Assembly: GCA_030849465.1 (NCBI GenBank)
Contig: JARVLF010000020.1
Span: 62,001-126,000 of the forward strand
Length of the DNA stretch: 64,000 bases
Source: Moesziomyces globuligerus
Taxonomy: Eukaryota > Basidiomycota > Ustilaginomycetes > Ustilaginales > Ustilaginaceae
Reading direction: 5' to 3'
Part shown: piece by piece, positions 36,689 through 47,800 of the stretch
Numbering within the stretch: the first letter of the stretch is position 1
How the letters are laid out: each line of letters starts with the position of its first letter
The notes under the pieces: generated by a model
What the model saw: only the letters and a program-made list of their open reading frames with translations
Database searches by the model: none
Told to the model about the DNA's origin: nothing
Translations under genes and position numbers: made by a program

Positions 36689-37839
36689 TCCTTGTCCTCC
36701 ACCGTGCGGATCCTGTTCTAAAAAAGTTGCGCTTGTGGCCTGGGCATGTCTTTGTGCAAAGCTCGGCGAGTGCGGCAATGCATAGACTGGGTTGCGGCAA
36801 GCGGGGGGGAGGAAGGTGGGAGATCGGGAAGACCAAAGCGATCGGGCGGACCGATCTGCGTACGATGCAGCCGAGCAAGACTTGAAGCGGTGGTGTGGAA
36901 TGTGAAGCACATTTTCCAGCGGCGGCGGCGCGGCACTCGCACAGGCGCAAGGCAAGGCAGGCGCCAGGCGAGGGGCGCCGCGAGAATGCCGCGCGCATCA
37001 CAGCGACGTGCAGCCGAAAAAACATAACATCCCCGCACCCTTTTTTTTTTTTTTTCCGCGCAGAGGCCTGTCAAGTAGAGCAGCGAGTGCCGCCGTCCTA
37101 GCTCGCCTTGGTCGAGCTCGTCAGCTCGACAGCTCGTCAGCTCGTCGACGTGCGGCTCATGCCTCCCCGCGCTCCAACACTGCAGCGCCATGCATCGTAG
37201 CGAACCGCAGTGACGCCCACAATACACATTCCATCGTGCCAATCTCCTTCCCCTCCCCCCCCCCTTCGTTCCTTCTCTCCACGCGAACATGAAACACCGC
37301 CTCGCCTACGCCTTGCCCCCCCCTTACCCTGCCGCAGTGTGTTTATCCCACAGCGCGCGCCCAGAACAACACCTCGCCCAGCAGCCCCAACAGCAGGGCG
37401 ACGCGTGAGACGCCAACCCGGCCCCCCGGGACACACTGACAGACTGACGGAACCTCCCTTCCCGTCCCTTGAGATGATCGACGAGGTGCAGCTAGTGCCC
37501 CCCCCCCTCCCCCCTGAGACGGGTCTATTGTTGGAGCTCGCCAGGCGCCCAGGCAGAAGCAGGTCTCACGACAGCTTGACTCTCCACCACCACCTCACCC
37601 TCCCTCGCTGTGTGCGCTGCCATCATCTAGACGCTTACATCCTGCGCAGCATCCTTCAACAGCACACACACCGTCGTTGCGACCGTCACCAGCTTGCAGC
37701 TTGAGCCTGGATCCAACCTGGGGAGCACCGTGGATGACCTAGAACCGCTTTCTCCGGCCACCTCGTGCTATCTTGATCCGCCTCCCCTCCCTTGCCCGTT
37801 CCCTTTTCCCCCCTGCTACAGGGTGGTTTCGCATTCGTC
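36689..37839. other. 1.15 kb region upstream of the YDR124W-like gene
   Basis: Contains a T run of about 17 bases (37040-37056) and C homopolymers (37251-37264, 37499-37510). A C/T-rich segment ends in CTACAG at 37815-37820, a plausible acceptor of a 5'-UTR intron just before the start codon at 37840. No coding sequence recognised. Confidence 0.4.
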
Positions 37840-39705
37840 ATGCCACGGATCCCCGTGCGCGTCGAGCCGTACAGCTCGCCGTCGCGCCAGCACCGGCACT
37901 ACAAGAACAAGCGCGACCAGGTGCTGCGTGCGCTGGGCAAGGCGGCGTACATCAACGGCTCGCACTTTGCCATCATGTGGGTGTCTGCGCGCGGCGACGT
38001 CGAGACGTACGCCTCGGAAGCGCTCCAGTCGCGTCTCGACGACTGGTTCGTCGCCGGCGGCATCGCCGAGGAAGCCAAGGAGCTCGTCAAGCTCGCGGGC
38101 GGCCAGACGGCGGGCACGTCATGCAAGGTGTTTGAGGATTCGGACGAGGAGCTCGATGGCGAGGCAGGTGAGCTCGGTGCAGAGGCGGATCCGTTCCTCG
38201 ATACCCACACCGAGGCGGGGGCGGGCAAGCGCAAGGTGCTGGCGCCCTTGAACACGGTGGCGGCCAATGCGCATTTCCTGCGCAGCCGAGCGTGGCCGGG
38301 TGTGGAAGACAGCGCGCCCAAATCAGCGCCCCTCTTCCCCACCGCGCACGGAGGGTTTGGAGACGAGGGGCCCAAGACGTCGACGCCCGTGCTCTCGGCG
38401 TCGTCGAGAATGCTGGCGCGCAACTCGATCTCGGGAGGCGTAGGCACGCAAGCCGGAACGCCCACCGTCGACATCTCGCTCGCAGACGAAGCGGCCCGCA
38501 CCGCCTTTCTCGAGCTTCGCTTCGGTCAGCTGCAGCAGGGCGTCTGCAAGACGGTCGCCAAGGCTTGGATCAAGATCATCGAGCCCAAGAAGCAGACGCG
38601 GTGCCCGTACAACCGCGGCGAGGCGGGCAAGCCCGACTGGTGGCCCGAAGGCGTCCGACACAAGGAGCCCGACCACCTGATGAAGCCGGAACGTCATGCG
38701 CTGCTGCTCACCATCCTGCGCAGTCCCAAGGTCCAGGTGGCTCGACTGCAGCTCGCCACCGCCGAGGTGGTGGCGCTGATCAAGGCGGACAAGGTGAGTC
38801 TGCTGATGGATGTCTACCGGATCGCACGCGAGGAGGAAAAGATCCGCGAAAAGGGCCTGGCCAAGGATACGCCGCTCACCGTCGGCGTGAGTACGCTCGA
38901 CGGCTGGTGTAGCACCGACAGCGCACCCACCTCGCAGGGACGGCAGATCGCGCGATCGGCGACGCCCGAGGCGGTCGAGAAGCGCAAGAGGTCGGCACCG
39001 GCGATGGCCAAGGCGCACTCGACGCAGCTGCCCAACAAGCGACGCAGCATCGCCGCTCCCACTAGTGGAGAGCTCAAGCCGCGTCACTTTGCACCTACCG
39101 AACCGGGCGTGGTAGGACTCGGTCTCATGGCGCCGACGCGCGCCAACTCGCTCTCGGCAGCCGATCCGGCGGCTCGGACGATGATGGCGGGTTCGACGAG
39201 TTCGTCGGTCGAGGCATCGCCGTGGGGGGCGAGCTATGCGACGTTTGCGACGGCGCACGGACTCGTGACTCCGCTCTCGGCGAGTGCGGCGATCGATCCG
39301 GCATTCAACCTCGCCCCACCTCCTGCGCAACAGCATGCTCCGGGCGAGGAGACGACGTTCTTCTACCCGAATGCGTTCTACGATCTGCCGGCGCCACCTC
39401 CGCAGCACCACCCCGCCAACGCGCACGCGCAGACGGCCGGGTTCGAACCGAATGCCTTGGGCCTCGCGGTCGAAGGCTGGAACTTTGCGCTCGACATGGC
39501 CACCGTCCCCGACCTCTCGACCGGCACAGCCTGGAGCGCAGACAACTCGTTCTCCCTCGACTCGATCTCGGCACCCCGAACGCCAGAGCACACCCTGAGC
39601 ATCAACCTCTCCACCCACCCGCCCAAACCCGAGTTCTGGCTCAATCACCCCCACCACAACCCTCACCAGCCCCACTGGAATAACAATCAGCATCCCTCCG
39701 GTTAA
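37840..39705 (+). CDS. YDR124W-like helical-bundle protein
   Basis: 621 aa from the ATG at 37840; the frame extends back 16 codons across a likely splice acceptor. An N-terminal segment (about 1-85, RHYKNKRDQVLRALGKAAYINGSHFAIMWVSARGDVETYAS) resembles a MADS/SRF-like start as found in some fungal regulators; this is only a resemblance. The central region (about 225-340) has the YDR124W-like helical bundle with RCPYNRGEAGKPDWWPEGVRHKEPDHLMKPERHALLLTILR, a conserved fungal signature. The C-terminal 250 residues are disordered and His/Pro/Ala-rich, ending in HHNPHQPHWNNNQ. The family has no established molecular function. A nuclear regulatory role is plausible but unproven. Confidence 0.72.
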   Translation: MPRIPVRVEPYSSPSRQHRHYKNKRDQVLRALGKAAYINGSHFAIMWVSARGDVETYASEALQSRLDDWFVAGGIAEEAKELVKLAGGQTAGTSCKVFEDSDEELDGEAGELGAEADPFLDTHTEAGAGKRKVLAPLNTVAANAHFLRSRAWPGVEDSAPKSAPLFPTAHGGFGDEGPKTSTPVLSASSRMLARNSISGGVGTQAGTPTVDISLADEAARTAFLELRFGQLQQGVCKTVAKAWIKIIEPKKQTRCPYNRGEAGKPDWWPEGVRHKEPDHLMKPERHALLLTILRSPKVQVARLQLATAEVVALIKADKVSLLMDVYRIAREEEKIREKGLAKDTPLTVGVSTLDGWCSTDSAPTSQGRQIARSATPEAVEKRKRSAPAMAKAHSTQLPNKRRSIAAPTSGELKPRHFAPTEPGVVGLGLMAPTRANSLSAADPAARTMMAGSTSSSVEASPWGASYATFATAHGLVTPLSASAAIDPAFNLAPPPAQQHAPGEETTFFYPNAFYDLPAPPPQHHPANAHAQTAGFEPNALGLAVEGWNFALDMATVPDLSTGTAWSADNSFSLDSISAPRTPEHTLSINLSTHPPKPEFWLNHPHHNPHQPHWNNNQHPSG

Positions 39706-40032
39706 AAATCTCATCCCCCCTTCATGCCAACTCTTGCCATGCCTCTCCGGCCCCCCGTGCTTCGTTCTTCCATCGATACCCTCTCTCTCTCGCCCCTTGC
39801 GCCTAATCTCTGCCTGGTTCCTGATGTCTCTGCTCGCTCGCACCATCCCGTCTCGCGCACACGTTCCTCATTCCCACTGCAGTCTCGTCGCACTCCCTCG
39901 CACGCACACGCACGCACACGCACGCACACGCACGCCTGTCCGACGCCATGTCACACCGATCAGCGGGATCCAAGCGGAGAAACGACATGAAGTGCGTGCT
40001 GAAACTGAAAACAAAAGGGTGTGTGTGTGTGT
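39706..40032. other. convergent 3' spacer with CACACG repeats
   Basis: Contains a CGCACACGCA simple repeat (about 39897-39932) and a GT run (40019-40032). No gene seen. Confidence 0.5.
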
Positions 40033-43000
40033 TCAGGACCAGGCGGATCTGAGCTGGCTCATGAGCTGGGCGAGCTGGTGCCAGGGCTGGGCATGGACTG
40101 CGAGGTCGAAGAGGCGCATGCCGTTGGGCGCGTCTCTACCCGGAGGAGCAGCATGTCTGAGTTGGCGAGCGACGCTGGCGCCACCCGAGGCGGCGGGCGG
40201 GGAGGGATCGAGGTTTGCGTAGACGACGAGTGCGGAGGAGCGGGCGATCTTTGTGAGTTCGGCGAGCGTGCGCGTCTCTTGCGCTGCGGGCTGTGATGCG
40301 GTCGGAGGGAGGGCGAGCTCGAGGTGGCAGTCGCAGGCGAGCGCCCTGGCGAGGGCGAAGCGCGCGGTGGGCTGTGCGTACTCGAGCACCCTGCGCCTGT
40401 CAAAGTCGCGCACCTCGCCCAGCGCTGCAGTGAGCGCCCCGATCGACGCGGCCAGTTCGGCCTCTGAGCCAGGCACGATGAGGTGGACGACGAACTCGGG
40501 CGCGAGTGAAACCAGCAGCGTTCGGAGCGACTCGATCGACGTAGCATCGCGGCTGAACGTCGGACCAAGGCTGAGCGAGAGACTAGGTCGAACTCGACCA
40601 GCAGCACCGGTGGTACGTGCCGTCGTACGACGAGAGCCAACGTCATCGTCGTCGTCCTTGGCCGGGCGCGAGGTGGAGAGGTAGCTGTACAGCACATATG
40701 CGAGCGTGGCAGCCGAGACGATCCCGCCCGCCACCGCCAGAGGCGTGTACTTGGACCGCTGCCTCCCTCCACCCGCAGCATGCGTCGTGACCGCGGGAGC
40801 CTCGACGGGCTTGCTTCCGACGAGCCGACGACGCAGATGCAGGCCGGTGTACGAATGCGATGCTTCCGGCTTGGCGGGTGTTGTTGCGGAGGAACGTCGT
40901 TCCCACTCGTCCCAGTCCACCGCACCGGTACCCGCATCCCGTCGCGCGGCTAGGGCCGCGTACACCTGCACCACCGCACGCTGTCGCCACTCGGGCCTGA
41001 GCAGCAACACGACCGCCGCAGCACCCAGCAGCTTCCTGCCTACCCTCGCGAGCGGTCCCCTTGCCTCGCTCTTGGGCGCACTCGGTGGGCCCGCCGAGAG
41101 TCGACTTGCATCGAGCCTACGCCAGAACTCGTCTCCGTCGTCGGCGGCATGCGCGCCGACGGCGAGGGTCTTTGCGGCCTCGCGCCAGACGAGCGCGAGG
41201 CGCCAGCGGAGGCGCCTGTGCGCGGCGAGGATGCGCAGCACAAAGAGGTAGGTGAGCGTGCGGAGCAGATCGCGCTTGCGCCTGCGCTGGTGCAGGTGCT
41301 GCGGCGTGGCGCTGCGGTCGAGGCGGAAGGTGGGTGCGTGCGGCGTGTAGGCCGGATAGCCAAAGAACGGATTGTTGGCGTTGTAGGGCGAGACGAGGCC
41401 GTCGCGCGCCGAGCGGCGCGTGCGGTGCGAGAGAAACGTATGCGCCACGTGCTGCAGCGGCGGCTCGTCCAGATGCTCCACCTGCAGCCTCGGCGAGGCG
41501 GGCTCGATGTACATGACCGTGCCATCCGCCTCGGTCTCCTCTTGGCGCTCGGCTTGCTTGCCCTTACCCGTAAAGCGCGTCTCGGACAACCTGCGAAGTC
41601 TGTGCAGCAAGCCGCCCGACGCAACTGCCTCGTCCGAAGCGGGGAGTTCGCCGTCCTTGCCGCTAGCATCGCTCTCGCTCTCGGAGGCCAGCACCGCCTC
41701 GTCCTCGTGCGGCAGGTAGAGCGTGAAGCTCTCGGTAGCGCCGACGCGGCGTGCGGGAGAAGCGGAGCGGTCGCGGTCGGAGAAGCGCACGTGGCGCTCT
41801 GCGTTGCGGCTACGCAGCAGGCGCGGACTCATCCCCGCCGTCGGCGTCATCGCAGGCGTCGCAAACGGCGAGCCCGTATTGACGCTCAACCCCACGGCTC
41901 GGCCATCGACGATGCGCGCCTCGGAGGCCGAGCCGGAGCGCGACCTGCCCGCGGCGCGTACGCTCGGATCGTGCGCATGCTCGGCGGCGTTCGCCAGGTC
42001 GCCGCGCGACATCTGGAGATGGCGGAGCTTGCGTGCGGCGCTCGGCGTCATGCTGAGGCTGTGGCGCGAGCCTGCATCGCCACGCGGCGTCGACGGTTCG
42101 CTGTGCCTCGGCGTCAACGGTCGGCTGGCCCAGGGCGTCGAGTCGGCGCTGTAGAACACCTCGTAGATGCTCTCGTACGAGCTGGTTCGGCTCAGATGCT
42201 TCCCCAACCCGGGACTTTGAGGCGGGGAGGCGATCGGGGCAGCAGCCACCCTTCGTGGACGTCCGTACTTGCGCAGCACGTCGTTGGTCGCCGCTTCTAC
42301 CTGCACGTCCATCTCGCCGCCGTAGCAGGCGGGGATGCAACGGGGCTCAAAGTGCTCGCGGAGCTCTTGGTAGCTGGGGAAGAAGATCTTGGCGAGCGCC
42401 TGCTGCGGCAGCACGCGCTTGATCACCGCCCACATTCCGGCGTGGACCCAGCCGTAGTTGAGCACGTAGACCGCGCCGACCATGCCGGGCACGTGGTTCT
42501 TTAGCAGATCGAGCAGGAAGGGCAGCAGCTCGAGCTCGAGGTTGGCCATCCCGCTCGAGGCGAGGTCGACGGCGATGCTCGCCTGGAGCACGGTATGCGT
42601 GGCGGCATCTGCGTGCGTGGAGCGGTAGAGGTCGGCGACGTAGCGGCGCATCATCTCCATGCAGGCGACGATGTATTCCTTGAGCTGGTCGAGCGTATTC
42701 TCTGCGGTGCGCTCGACCGAGCGCAGGTTGATGATGCCGCACGGCCGACCGTACAAGTCACGGAAGCCCGAGTTGACCCAGAAGAGGGGCGGGTTGGGAG
42801 CCGGCGGGGTGACGTAGAGCGGATTGAGCGAGGCGAGGCTGAGCAGGTCGAGGTCGGTGCGCATGCGCCAGAGGATGGACGCCGTCAGCAGCGAGATGGC
42901 CTGGTCGTGGTCGTAGCGCGAGCGGCGGTAGAAGCGGAAGAGGTTGGCGGCGTCGGCGAGGTAAGCCTGTACGCGCGCCTTGCCCTCGTCGTTGAGCTGA

Positions 43001-43155
43001 AGCTGGTGTGCGACATCGTCGACGATCTGTGCGCGCGCGGTGGTGTGGAGCTCCTCGACCTGGGCGTGGTGGGTCTTGTACTTGGCGACGAGGTCGAGGT
43101 GCTTCTCCTGGACGGCGCGCGCGTTCTTGGACTGAGCCTCGAGCGCGGCCGGCAT
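40033..43155 (-). CDS. large CRAL-TRIO (Sec14-like) lipid-binding protein
   Basis: 1040 aa from the ATG at 43155 (MPAALEAQ), single exon. The N-terminal 300 residues hold a CRAL-TRIO N-helical part (AYLADAANLFRFYRRSRYDHDQAISLL) and the lipid-binding domain (FWVNSGFRDLYGRPCGIINLRSV; MVGAVYVLNYGWVHAGMWAVIKRVLP; KIFFPSYQELREHFEPRCIPACYGG). The long middle part is Ser/Arg/Pro-rich, probably phosphorylated. The C-terminal third has hydrophobic segments (about YTPLAVAGGIVSAATLAYVLYSYL) suggesting membrane attachment. Sec14 proteins exchange phosphatidylinositol and other lipids between membranes. The length (typical Sec14 about 300 aa) and the C-terminal membrane part point to a membrane-tethered variant. 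Ligand unknown. Confidence 0.82.
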   Translation of the reverse strand: MPAALEAQSKNARAVQEKHLDLVAKYKTHHAQVEELHTTARAQIVDDVAHQLQLNDEGKARVQAYLADAANLFRFYRRSRYDHDQAISLLTASILWRMRTDLDLLSLASLNPLYVTPPAPNPPLFWVNSGFRDLYGRPCGIINLRSVERTAENTLDQLKEYIVACMEMMRRYVADLYRSTHADAATHTVLQASIAVDLASSGMANLELELLPFLLDLLKNHVPGMVGAVYVLNYGWVHAGMWAVIKRVLPQQALAKIFFPSYQELREHFEPRCIPACYGGEMDVQVEAATNDVLRKYGRPRRVAAAPIASPPQSPGLGKHLSRTSSYESIYEVFYSADSTPWASRPLTPRHSEPSTPRGDAGSRHSLSMTPSAARKLRHLQMSRGDLANAAEHAHDPSVRAAGRSRSGSASEARIVDGRAVGLSVNTGSPFATPAMTPTAGMSPRLLRSRNAERHVRFSDRDRSASPARRVGATESFTLYLPHEDEAVLASESESDASGKDGELPASDEAVASGGLLHRLRRLSETRFTGKGKQAERQEETEADGTVMYIEPASPRLQVEHLDEPPLQHVAHTFLSHRTRRSARDGLVSPYNANNPFFGYPAYTPHAPTFRLDRSATPQHLHQRRRKRDLLRTLTYLFVLRILAAHRRLRWRLALVWREAAKTLAVGAHAADDGDEFWRRLDASRLSAGPPSAPKSEARGPLARVGRKLLGAAAVVLLLRPEWRQRAVVQVYAALAARRDAGTGAVDWDEWERRSSATTPAKPEASHSYTGLHLRRRLVGSKPVEAPAVTTHAAGGGRQRSKYTPLAVAGGIVSAATLAYVLYSYLSTSRPAKDDDDDVGSRRTTARTTGAAGRVRPSLSLSLGPTFSRDATSIESLRTLLVSLAPEFVVHLIVPGSEAELAASIGALTAALGEVRDFDRRRVLEYAQPTARFALARALACDCHLELALPPTASQPAAQETRTLAELTKIARSSALVVYANLDPSPPAASGGASVARQLRHAAPPGRDAPNGMRLFDLAVHAQPWHQLAQLMSQLRSAWS

Positions 43156-43601
43156 GTCGGGGGAACGCGCCACTGCTCGAGCCACGAGCGTTGGTGAGGG
43201 AAAAGGTGGTGATGGCGAAAGGCTAAGGAAGTGAGACCTGAAAAGAAAAAAGTGTGGGGAAGAGGACGAGGGAGGGATTGGACGCAGCACGGGCCGAGAG
43301 GGATTTTGCGCAGCTCAAGTGTGAAAGCAGCTTTCCGCCCGGTCCAACGGTTCAACACAGACAAGTCGCGTTTCGCTATCCGAAGCCAAGCAAAGATTTA
43401 CCGCATTCGGGCCCAAAAGCACAGACTGATCATGTGCCGTCCAGGATCTGCGACGCGTCCAATCCCGATCCTTGTCCCGATCACCGCCGATCGTACCGGC
43501 TTCGGCAATCCATTCGGACAGCGGAACGAGAAGCTTTCGGCCACGCCTCGCACGGCTTCTTCGCCTCCCTTGCCTTCGCTCCACTAATCCACATCGCAAG
43601 C
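43156..43601. promoter_or_regulatory. divergent promoter of the CRAL-TRIO and SDR genes
   Basis: 446 bp between the start codons, with no coding sequence recognised. Confidence 0.45.
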
Positions 43602-44520
43602 ATGTCCTCATCCTCAGCTGCTGCTTCCTCGCCGCTCGACTTTGGCCTGTCCGGAGTGCACGTGCTCGTCTCCGGTGCCTCAGGAGGTAAGTCCCGACGA
43701 CCGGGGCTTTCCCGGTCTCCAACATCGATCCTGGCTCGCTGAGCATGGTGATGCTGACCTCTACCGACTGCGTTTCAAAGGGATCGGGTTCGAGACGGCC
43801 AAGACGTTCCTGCAGGCGGGAGCCAAGGTGACGGCGCACTACAACACGGCTGCGCGCAGTCTGTACGAGACGCCGGGGCTGGTGGCGATGCAAGCGGATG
43901 TGACGAGCGAGTCCGACGTCGAGCGCCTCTTTACCGAGGCCGAAGCGGCGCAGGGTGTTCCGGTCCAGGTTCTGGTAGTCAACCATGGGATCTGGCCTGT
44001 GCAGCCGGTGCCGTTGGCCGAAATGTCGTTGGCGCAGTGGCGCAACACGCACGCAGTCAACCTCGACGGAGCCTTCCTGCTCGTCCGCTGTTTCCTCTCG
44101 CATCTCGAGGGCAAGTCGGGCGAGGTGCTCGCGCCGGTTTCGGTGTGCTTCATCGGGAGTACGGCGGGCAAATTCGGCGAGCACGATCATGCGGATTATG
44201 CATCGACCAAAGCAGCGCTCATGTACGGGCTCGTCCCCTCGCTCAAAAACGAGATCGTCCGCATCGCTCCCCGCGCCCGCGTCAACTCGGTCAATCCAGG
44301 CTGGGTCTACACCCCCATGGCAGAGGAGACCATCAAGGACGATAAGGTCCGCGCTAGAGCGCTGGCTAGCACGCCGCTCCAGAAGGTCGCCATGCCCGCA
44401 GACGTCGCTAGACAGGTCCTCGTCCTTTCCAGCCCTACCCTCAGCGGCCACGTCACCGGCGTCAACCTCCAGGTAGACGGAGGCATGGAGGGCAGATGCC
44501 TCTACCCGCCTCCCAACTAA
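43602..44520 (+). CDS. short-chain dehydrogenase/reductase (two exons)
   Basis: Exon 1 43602-43686, intron 43687-43780 (94 bp, GTAAGT...AAAG), exon 2 43781-44520; 274 aa. The intron splits the Rossmann glycine motif, which is restored on joining (VLVSGASGGIGFETAKTF). Other classical SDR features are NHGIW, the catalytic Ser in CFIGSTAGKFG, YASTK (Tyr and Lys) and NPGWVYTPM. The C-terminal VDGGMEGRCLYPP follows the usual VDGG. It is an NAD(P)-dependent oxidoreductase of the classical 3-oxoacyl-reductase-like type; the substrate cannot be inferred. No peroxisomal signal is seen. Confidence 0.88.
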
Positions 44521-44807
44521 CCGCACGTGCGGCAGAAACCCACTTTCCCAAAAATCACGTAAAGCCAAGCTAGTCACAAGCCAGTACATCTGCGTACTCG
44601 ATCGCAACGCCAGTTGGTATGCTCAACATCTGCCTAACGACTGGCTCGATGCTGCACTGGATTGCGACTGGCTGAGTTGCACAGAACTTCACTCTTCACG
44701 ATGAGAACCCGGTACCCACACAAAGCAGCCACTGACTCAACACTCGTGCTGATGCTGACGCGAAAGCGCCGACGCGGGAGCTGTTGCGATGAGAGGTGAT
44801 GCGTGTC
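44521..44807. other. convergent 3' spacer
   Basis: Between the stop codons of the SDR and Rdh54-like genes; no features noticed. Confidence 0.4.
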
Positions 44808-47800
44808 CTAATCTGGTGTGGGCGGGCTCACGTCGGACGACGCCGCGAGCTTGTCCGTAGGCTTGTCCGAGTTCTTTGCAAACACGAACAGAATGCGACC
44901 GGTCTCGGTCTGCTCGAGCCTAAAGCCGTGCTCCGCCGAGCCGTCCGCATCCGATTTTGCACCGTCGTCCTCGTCCTCGTCTTGGAAGAACAAATCGTCG
45001 CTGCGCTGTGCCATGTTGGTGCTCCATGCGTCGCTTTCACCCGATCGTTTGTTCTCCTTCGTCCTCGTGCTGTTGCCGTGCTGCTTTCGAACGAGCTGCG
45101 CCACCATGTCGTCGTCTGCGAACGCGGTCGGATGGCGCACGCAGTCGTAGTGCGCCCACTTGTACAGCGCGAGGAGCTTCTTGCGGCGTTCGAGCCTCTC
45201 GTTGGCCGTGCGGTCCACCACGTGCTGCGACGCGGCCACAAACCCAGGCAGCTCATCCGCGTCACTCTCGACCGAGCTCTGACTCGGCTCCGTCGTCGCA
45301 TCTGCCAAGCCTGCAAGCGAGGCGACACCGCCCCTGCCGTCGCAGTCGCACACGAGCTGTCGGTGGCTAATGCAGCGAGAGTCGAGATGGAGCGTAAAGA
45401 TGTCGCGCAGCTCCTCCTGGGAAAAGGTATCCGACGACGACTTGTCCGCGTTCATGAGCGAATCCGACAGACCGAGCTTGGAGATCTGACGCTGATAGAT
45501 CTTTTCGTCCATCGTGCCCGCGAGGAGCAAGCGGTAGATGTAGCAGACCTTGTTCTGACCATCGCGATGGATGCGCGCCATAGCCTGCAGATCCGTCGAC
45601 GGATTCCAATCCGAGTCGATCAGCACCAACCGATTCGCCCCGATCAGATTCAAGCCCACGCCACCGCTCTTGGCCGAGAGCAAGAAGACAAACGAGTGGT
45701 CGACGCCTTCGCGGTTGAACTGGTTGACCATGCTCATCCTCTCGTCCTGCGGCGTCTTGCCATCGAGCCGAAGATACGAGTAGCGCTTCTTGCGCATCAG
45801 CGCCTCGACAATGTCGAGCGTGCTGGTAAAGTTGGAGACGAGCACCACCTTGTCGTCGGTCTCGGCGCGCAGCTTCTCGAGCAGATTCATGACGCAGACG
45901 AGCTTGCCGCTGTAGCGCGCATCGTTGCGCACCAGGTTGGCCGGGAAGAAGCGCGCCATGTCGCCGAGCAGCGCCTTGGTCGGCGTCGCCGCCTCGGCTT
46001 CGGCGTCCCGGAGCAGCAGCTCGGGCGAGTTGCAAAGCTTGCGGAGGATGCCGATCTGCAGCAGGCCGTTGCCCGCTTCGCCGCGGAGGAGCGAGCGGAC
46101 GTCGGTGGAGGCGAGGATGGATTTGTAGATACGGATCTGCTCCGGGCTGGGACTGCAGAAGAGGACCATCTCGTTCTTGGGCGGGAGGAAGTTGCTGAGG
46201 ATGTCGGCGGTGCGGCGGAGGATGACCTCGTTGGTGATGGTCATGAGCGCATCGGTGCGCGCCTGGCCCGTCGCCTTGGTCTGCCGGGAGCAGTGCTGGG
46301 CGCGCGAGCGCATGATGGGCTCCTCAAACACCTTTTTGAAGTTGGCGTACGAGGTGAGCAGGCCGGGCGTGACAAAGTCGATCATGGCGTAGAACTCCGA
46401 GAGGTCGTTCTGGATCGGCGTGCCCGAGAGGATGACCCTACGCTCTGCCGAGAGCTCGTCGAACATCTGCGTCGTCTTGGCCTCCTTGGACTTGAGCCGA
46501 TGGCCCTCGTCGCAGACGATGAGGCCGACGGGAGGCTGAGCATCCTTGAGCAGGTCGATGCAGCTGCGCAGCTTCTCGTAGCCGATGACGAGCACGTGGT
46601 AGGTCTTGGAGCGCACGAAGCGTTCCACGTCGGGGCGGCCGCGTCCTTCGTCGATGCAGAGCACGTTGAGCGCGTTGGTGCCGATCCACTTGCGGAACTC
46701 GCGTTTCCAGTTCTTGACGAGCGTGAGCGGACACACGATCATGGCGCGTTCGATGGTGCACGAGGCGGGCGTGTAGTAGCACGACTGCTTGAGGAGGGTG
46801 AGGACGAGGGCGATGGTCTGCAGCGTCTTGCCGAGGCCCATCTCGTCGGCGAGGATGGCGCCCTGGCCCTTTTCGCCGTCGGCGTGCATGCCCATGACGC
46901 GCTCGTAGAGGAACTTGACGCCTTCGACCTGATGCGGTCGTAGCGCCTTGGTGAGTTGCGGGTCGAGCACGACATCGACGACGGGGAGGCCCTTGCGATT
47001 GTGGCGGTGTTGATGTCCCTCGTCCGGACGCTTCATGACGATGGCGCCTGGCTCGTTGGGGTCGAATCGAGGATGGGGCGTCTTGCCTTGGCCTGGATTG
47101 ACGAGGCCGCTGGCACGCGAAGGGCTCGCGGCGTTCGAGCCGGCAGGGTCATCGAGCACGTTTGCTCGAATCGGCCTGGGAGCGGGCTTGCCATAGAACG
47201 TCTCTGCTCTTGCTGGCGCCAGCATGTTGATGTCGACCGGCCTGATAGCGGAGCGTTTGACCGGAGCGACAAACGGCTTGGGGGTGCGTACGGCGGTCGG
47301 GGGCGGGCATTTCTTTATAGGCGAGAGCTCGCCGCGCGTAAATGCGACGAGGCGGCGGTACTCGGGCTCGTCGATCTGTCGGTCGACCTCGACCTCTTTC
47401 CCGCCAAGCGCGAGCGCATCGCCGGAGGCGAGATGGCCATGAGCGAAGCGTGCAGACGTGACGAGCTCCTTGCCGGTTTCGGAGCAAATGAGACTGCAGC
47501 GCTCGCCGGCGTCTTTGACGATGAGGATGGCATCGCCGTCCCAGGTCTTGTGCTTCTTGGCTTGCGGCTTGCGCCATGTGCAAAGGTAGAAGGGACCGCT
47601 TCGACTGGACGAGGCGGCTGCAGCGCTTTCCGCCGGCGAGGCGGTACGGGCGTGTGGAGAGGCATTGCGGCTGAGCAGAAGGGTGTGGGTGGCGGGCGAT
47701 TCGACGACGGGATCTGTGGCGGTGGGTGCGGGCTCGGAGTCGTCCGGATCGAGCTGCTGTGTTGGAAGAACGAGACGAGCGCGCTTGTGAGCCGCTGGAT

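Noticed and set aside
44796..46943. 715-codon frame antisense to the Rdh54-like gene
   Set aside because: It mirrors the codon structure of a well-conserved gene on the other strand, is Arg/Val/Leu-rich and shows no family motif. GC-rich third positions routinely create such shadows.
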